Assembly: GCA_030639555.1 (NCBI GenBank)
Contig: DAOWCM010000024.1
Location: 1-13,797, forward strand
Length of the DNA: 13,797 bases
Direction of reading: 5' to 3'
Origin: Candidatus Eiseniibacteriota bacterium
GTDB taxonomy: Bacteria; Joyebacterota; Joyebacteria; Joyebacterales; Joyebacteraceae
Shown here: in pieces, positions 13,661 to 13,797 of the stretch
Layout: every line of letters begins with the position of its first letter
Position numbering within the stretch: the stretch's first letter is position 1
Made by a program: the position numbers and the translations under genes
Notes under the pieces: generated by a model
What the model was told of the DNA's origin: nothing
The model's input: the letters and a program-made list of their open reading frames with translations, nothing else
Databases searched by the model: none

Positions 13661-13797
13661 GGCGGAGAAGAAGAAGAGGAGGAAGAAGAAGAGGAAGAAG
13701 AGGAGGAGGAAGAAGAAGAAGAAGAAGAGGAGGAAGAAGAAGAAGAGGATGAGGAAGAAGATGAGGAAGAGGATGAGGAAGAGGATGAGGAAGAAGA
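13661..13797 (+). repeat. Homopurine GAA/GAG microsatellite with 12-bp repeats
   Basis: From 13664 to 13749 the plus strand is purine only (86 nt), built from GAA and GAG triplets. From 13748 a GAT recurs every 12 nt (13748, 13760, 13772, 13784), giving tandem copies of a GATGAGGAAGAG-type unit that run to the window edge. In the ftsK frame the whole stretch is open and would encode almost only Glu with a DEEE period. It may be a real acidic-tail coding repeat or a low-complexity assembly end. Confidence 0.85.

Noticed and set aside
13661..13797. CRISPR or other spacer-repeat array at the right end
   Set aside because: The repeats are short purine triplets and a 12-bp tandem unit without unique spacers, so this is a microsatellite.

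Overview
The window is about 13.8 kb of GC-rich, gene-dense bacterial DNA. Both ends look like assembly ends: the left edge cuts into a mosaic reading frame and the right edge runs into a purine microsatellite. The gene content points to a didermic (outer-membrane) bacterium of the Fibrobacterota-Chlorobiota-Bacteroidota (FCB) superphylum or a neighbouring high-GC candidate phylum such as Krumholzibacteriota, Eisenbacteria or Latescibacterota. The reasons are an outer-membrane beta-barrel ending in Phe, several lipoproteins, a DUF4837 protein and a tiny AURKAIP1/COX24-like (bS22-like) ribosomal protein of the type seen in Bacteroidota. This placement is inference; there is no rRNA or marker tree here.

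Left part (1-1600, + strand): a mosaic ORF that starts as PhzF, passes through a stretch like an ABC solute-binding protein and ends as the C-terminus of signal peptide peptidase SppA. It is followed by a good sigma70-type promoter, a leader with two perfect hairpins, an HU/IHF-family gene, a 31-codon basic microprotein overlapping the HU stop codon, and a PilZ-domain gene. A hairpin at 1662-1690 separates this block from the convergent genes.

Envelope region (1749-7061): two genes on the minus strand (a Tyr-rich lipoprotein with one CxxCH motif, then a FadL/PorV-like outer-membrane protein) are divergent from three tightly packed genes on the plus strand (a secreted TPR protein, a LolB/DUF4292-like lipoprotein, a DUF4837 lipoprotein). 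The 250-bp divergent intergenic region holds a promoter in each direction, and the plus-strand one has a perfect 9-bp inverted repeat wrapped around its -10. All five products look exported, so this is the least characterised part of the window.

Right part (7175-13660, + strand): a cytoplasmic TPR-like protein, then a probable operon efp-accB-accC-comB-ftsK with gaps of 2-31 bp. efp-accB-accC is a familiar gene order joining translation of polyproline stretches and malonyl-CoA supply; comB (2-phosphosulfolactate phosphatase family) and ftsK (DNA translocase) follow. After the ftsK stop codon the same frame continues as an almost pure Glu/Asp repeat to the end of the window.

I see no CRISPR array, transposase, integrase, phage gene, rRNA or tRNA. 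Most of the window is ordinary core genome. The items most worth checking are the mosaic left-end ORF, the acidic repeat in frame behind ftsK, and the uncharacterised envelope locus.
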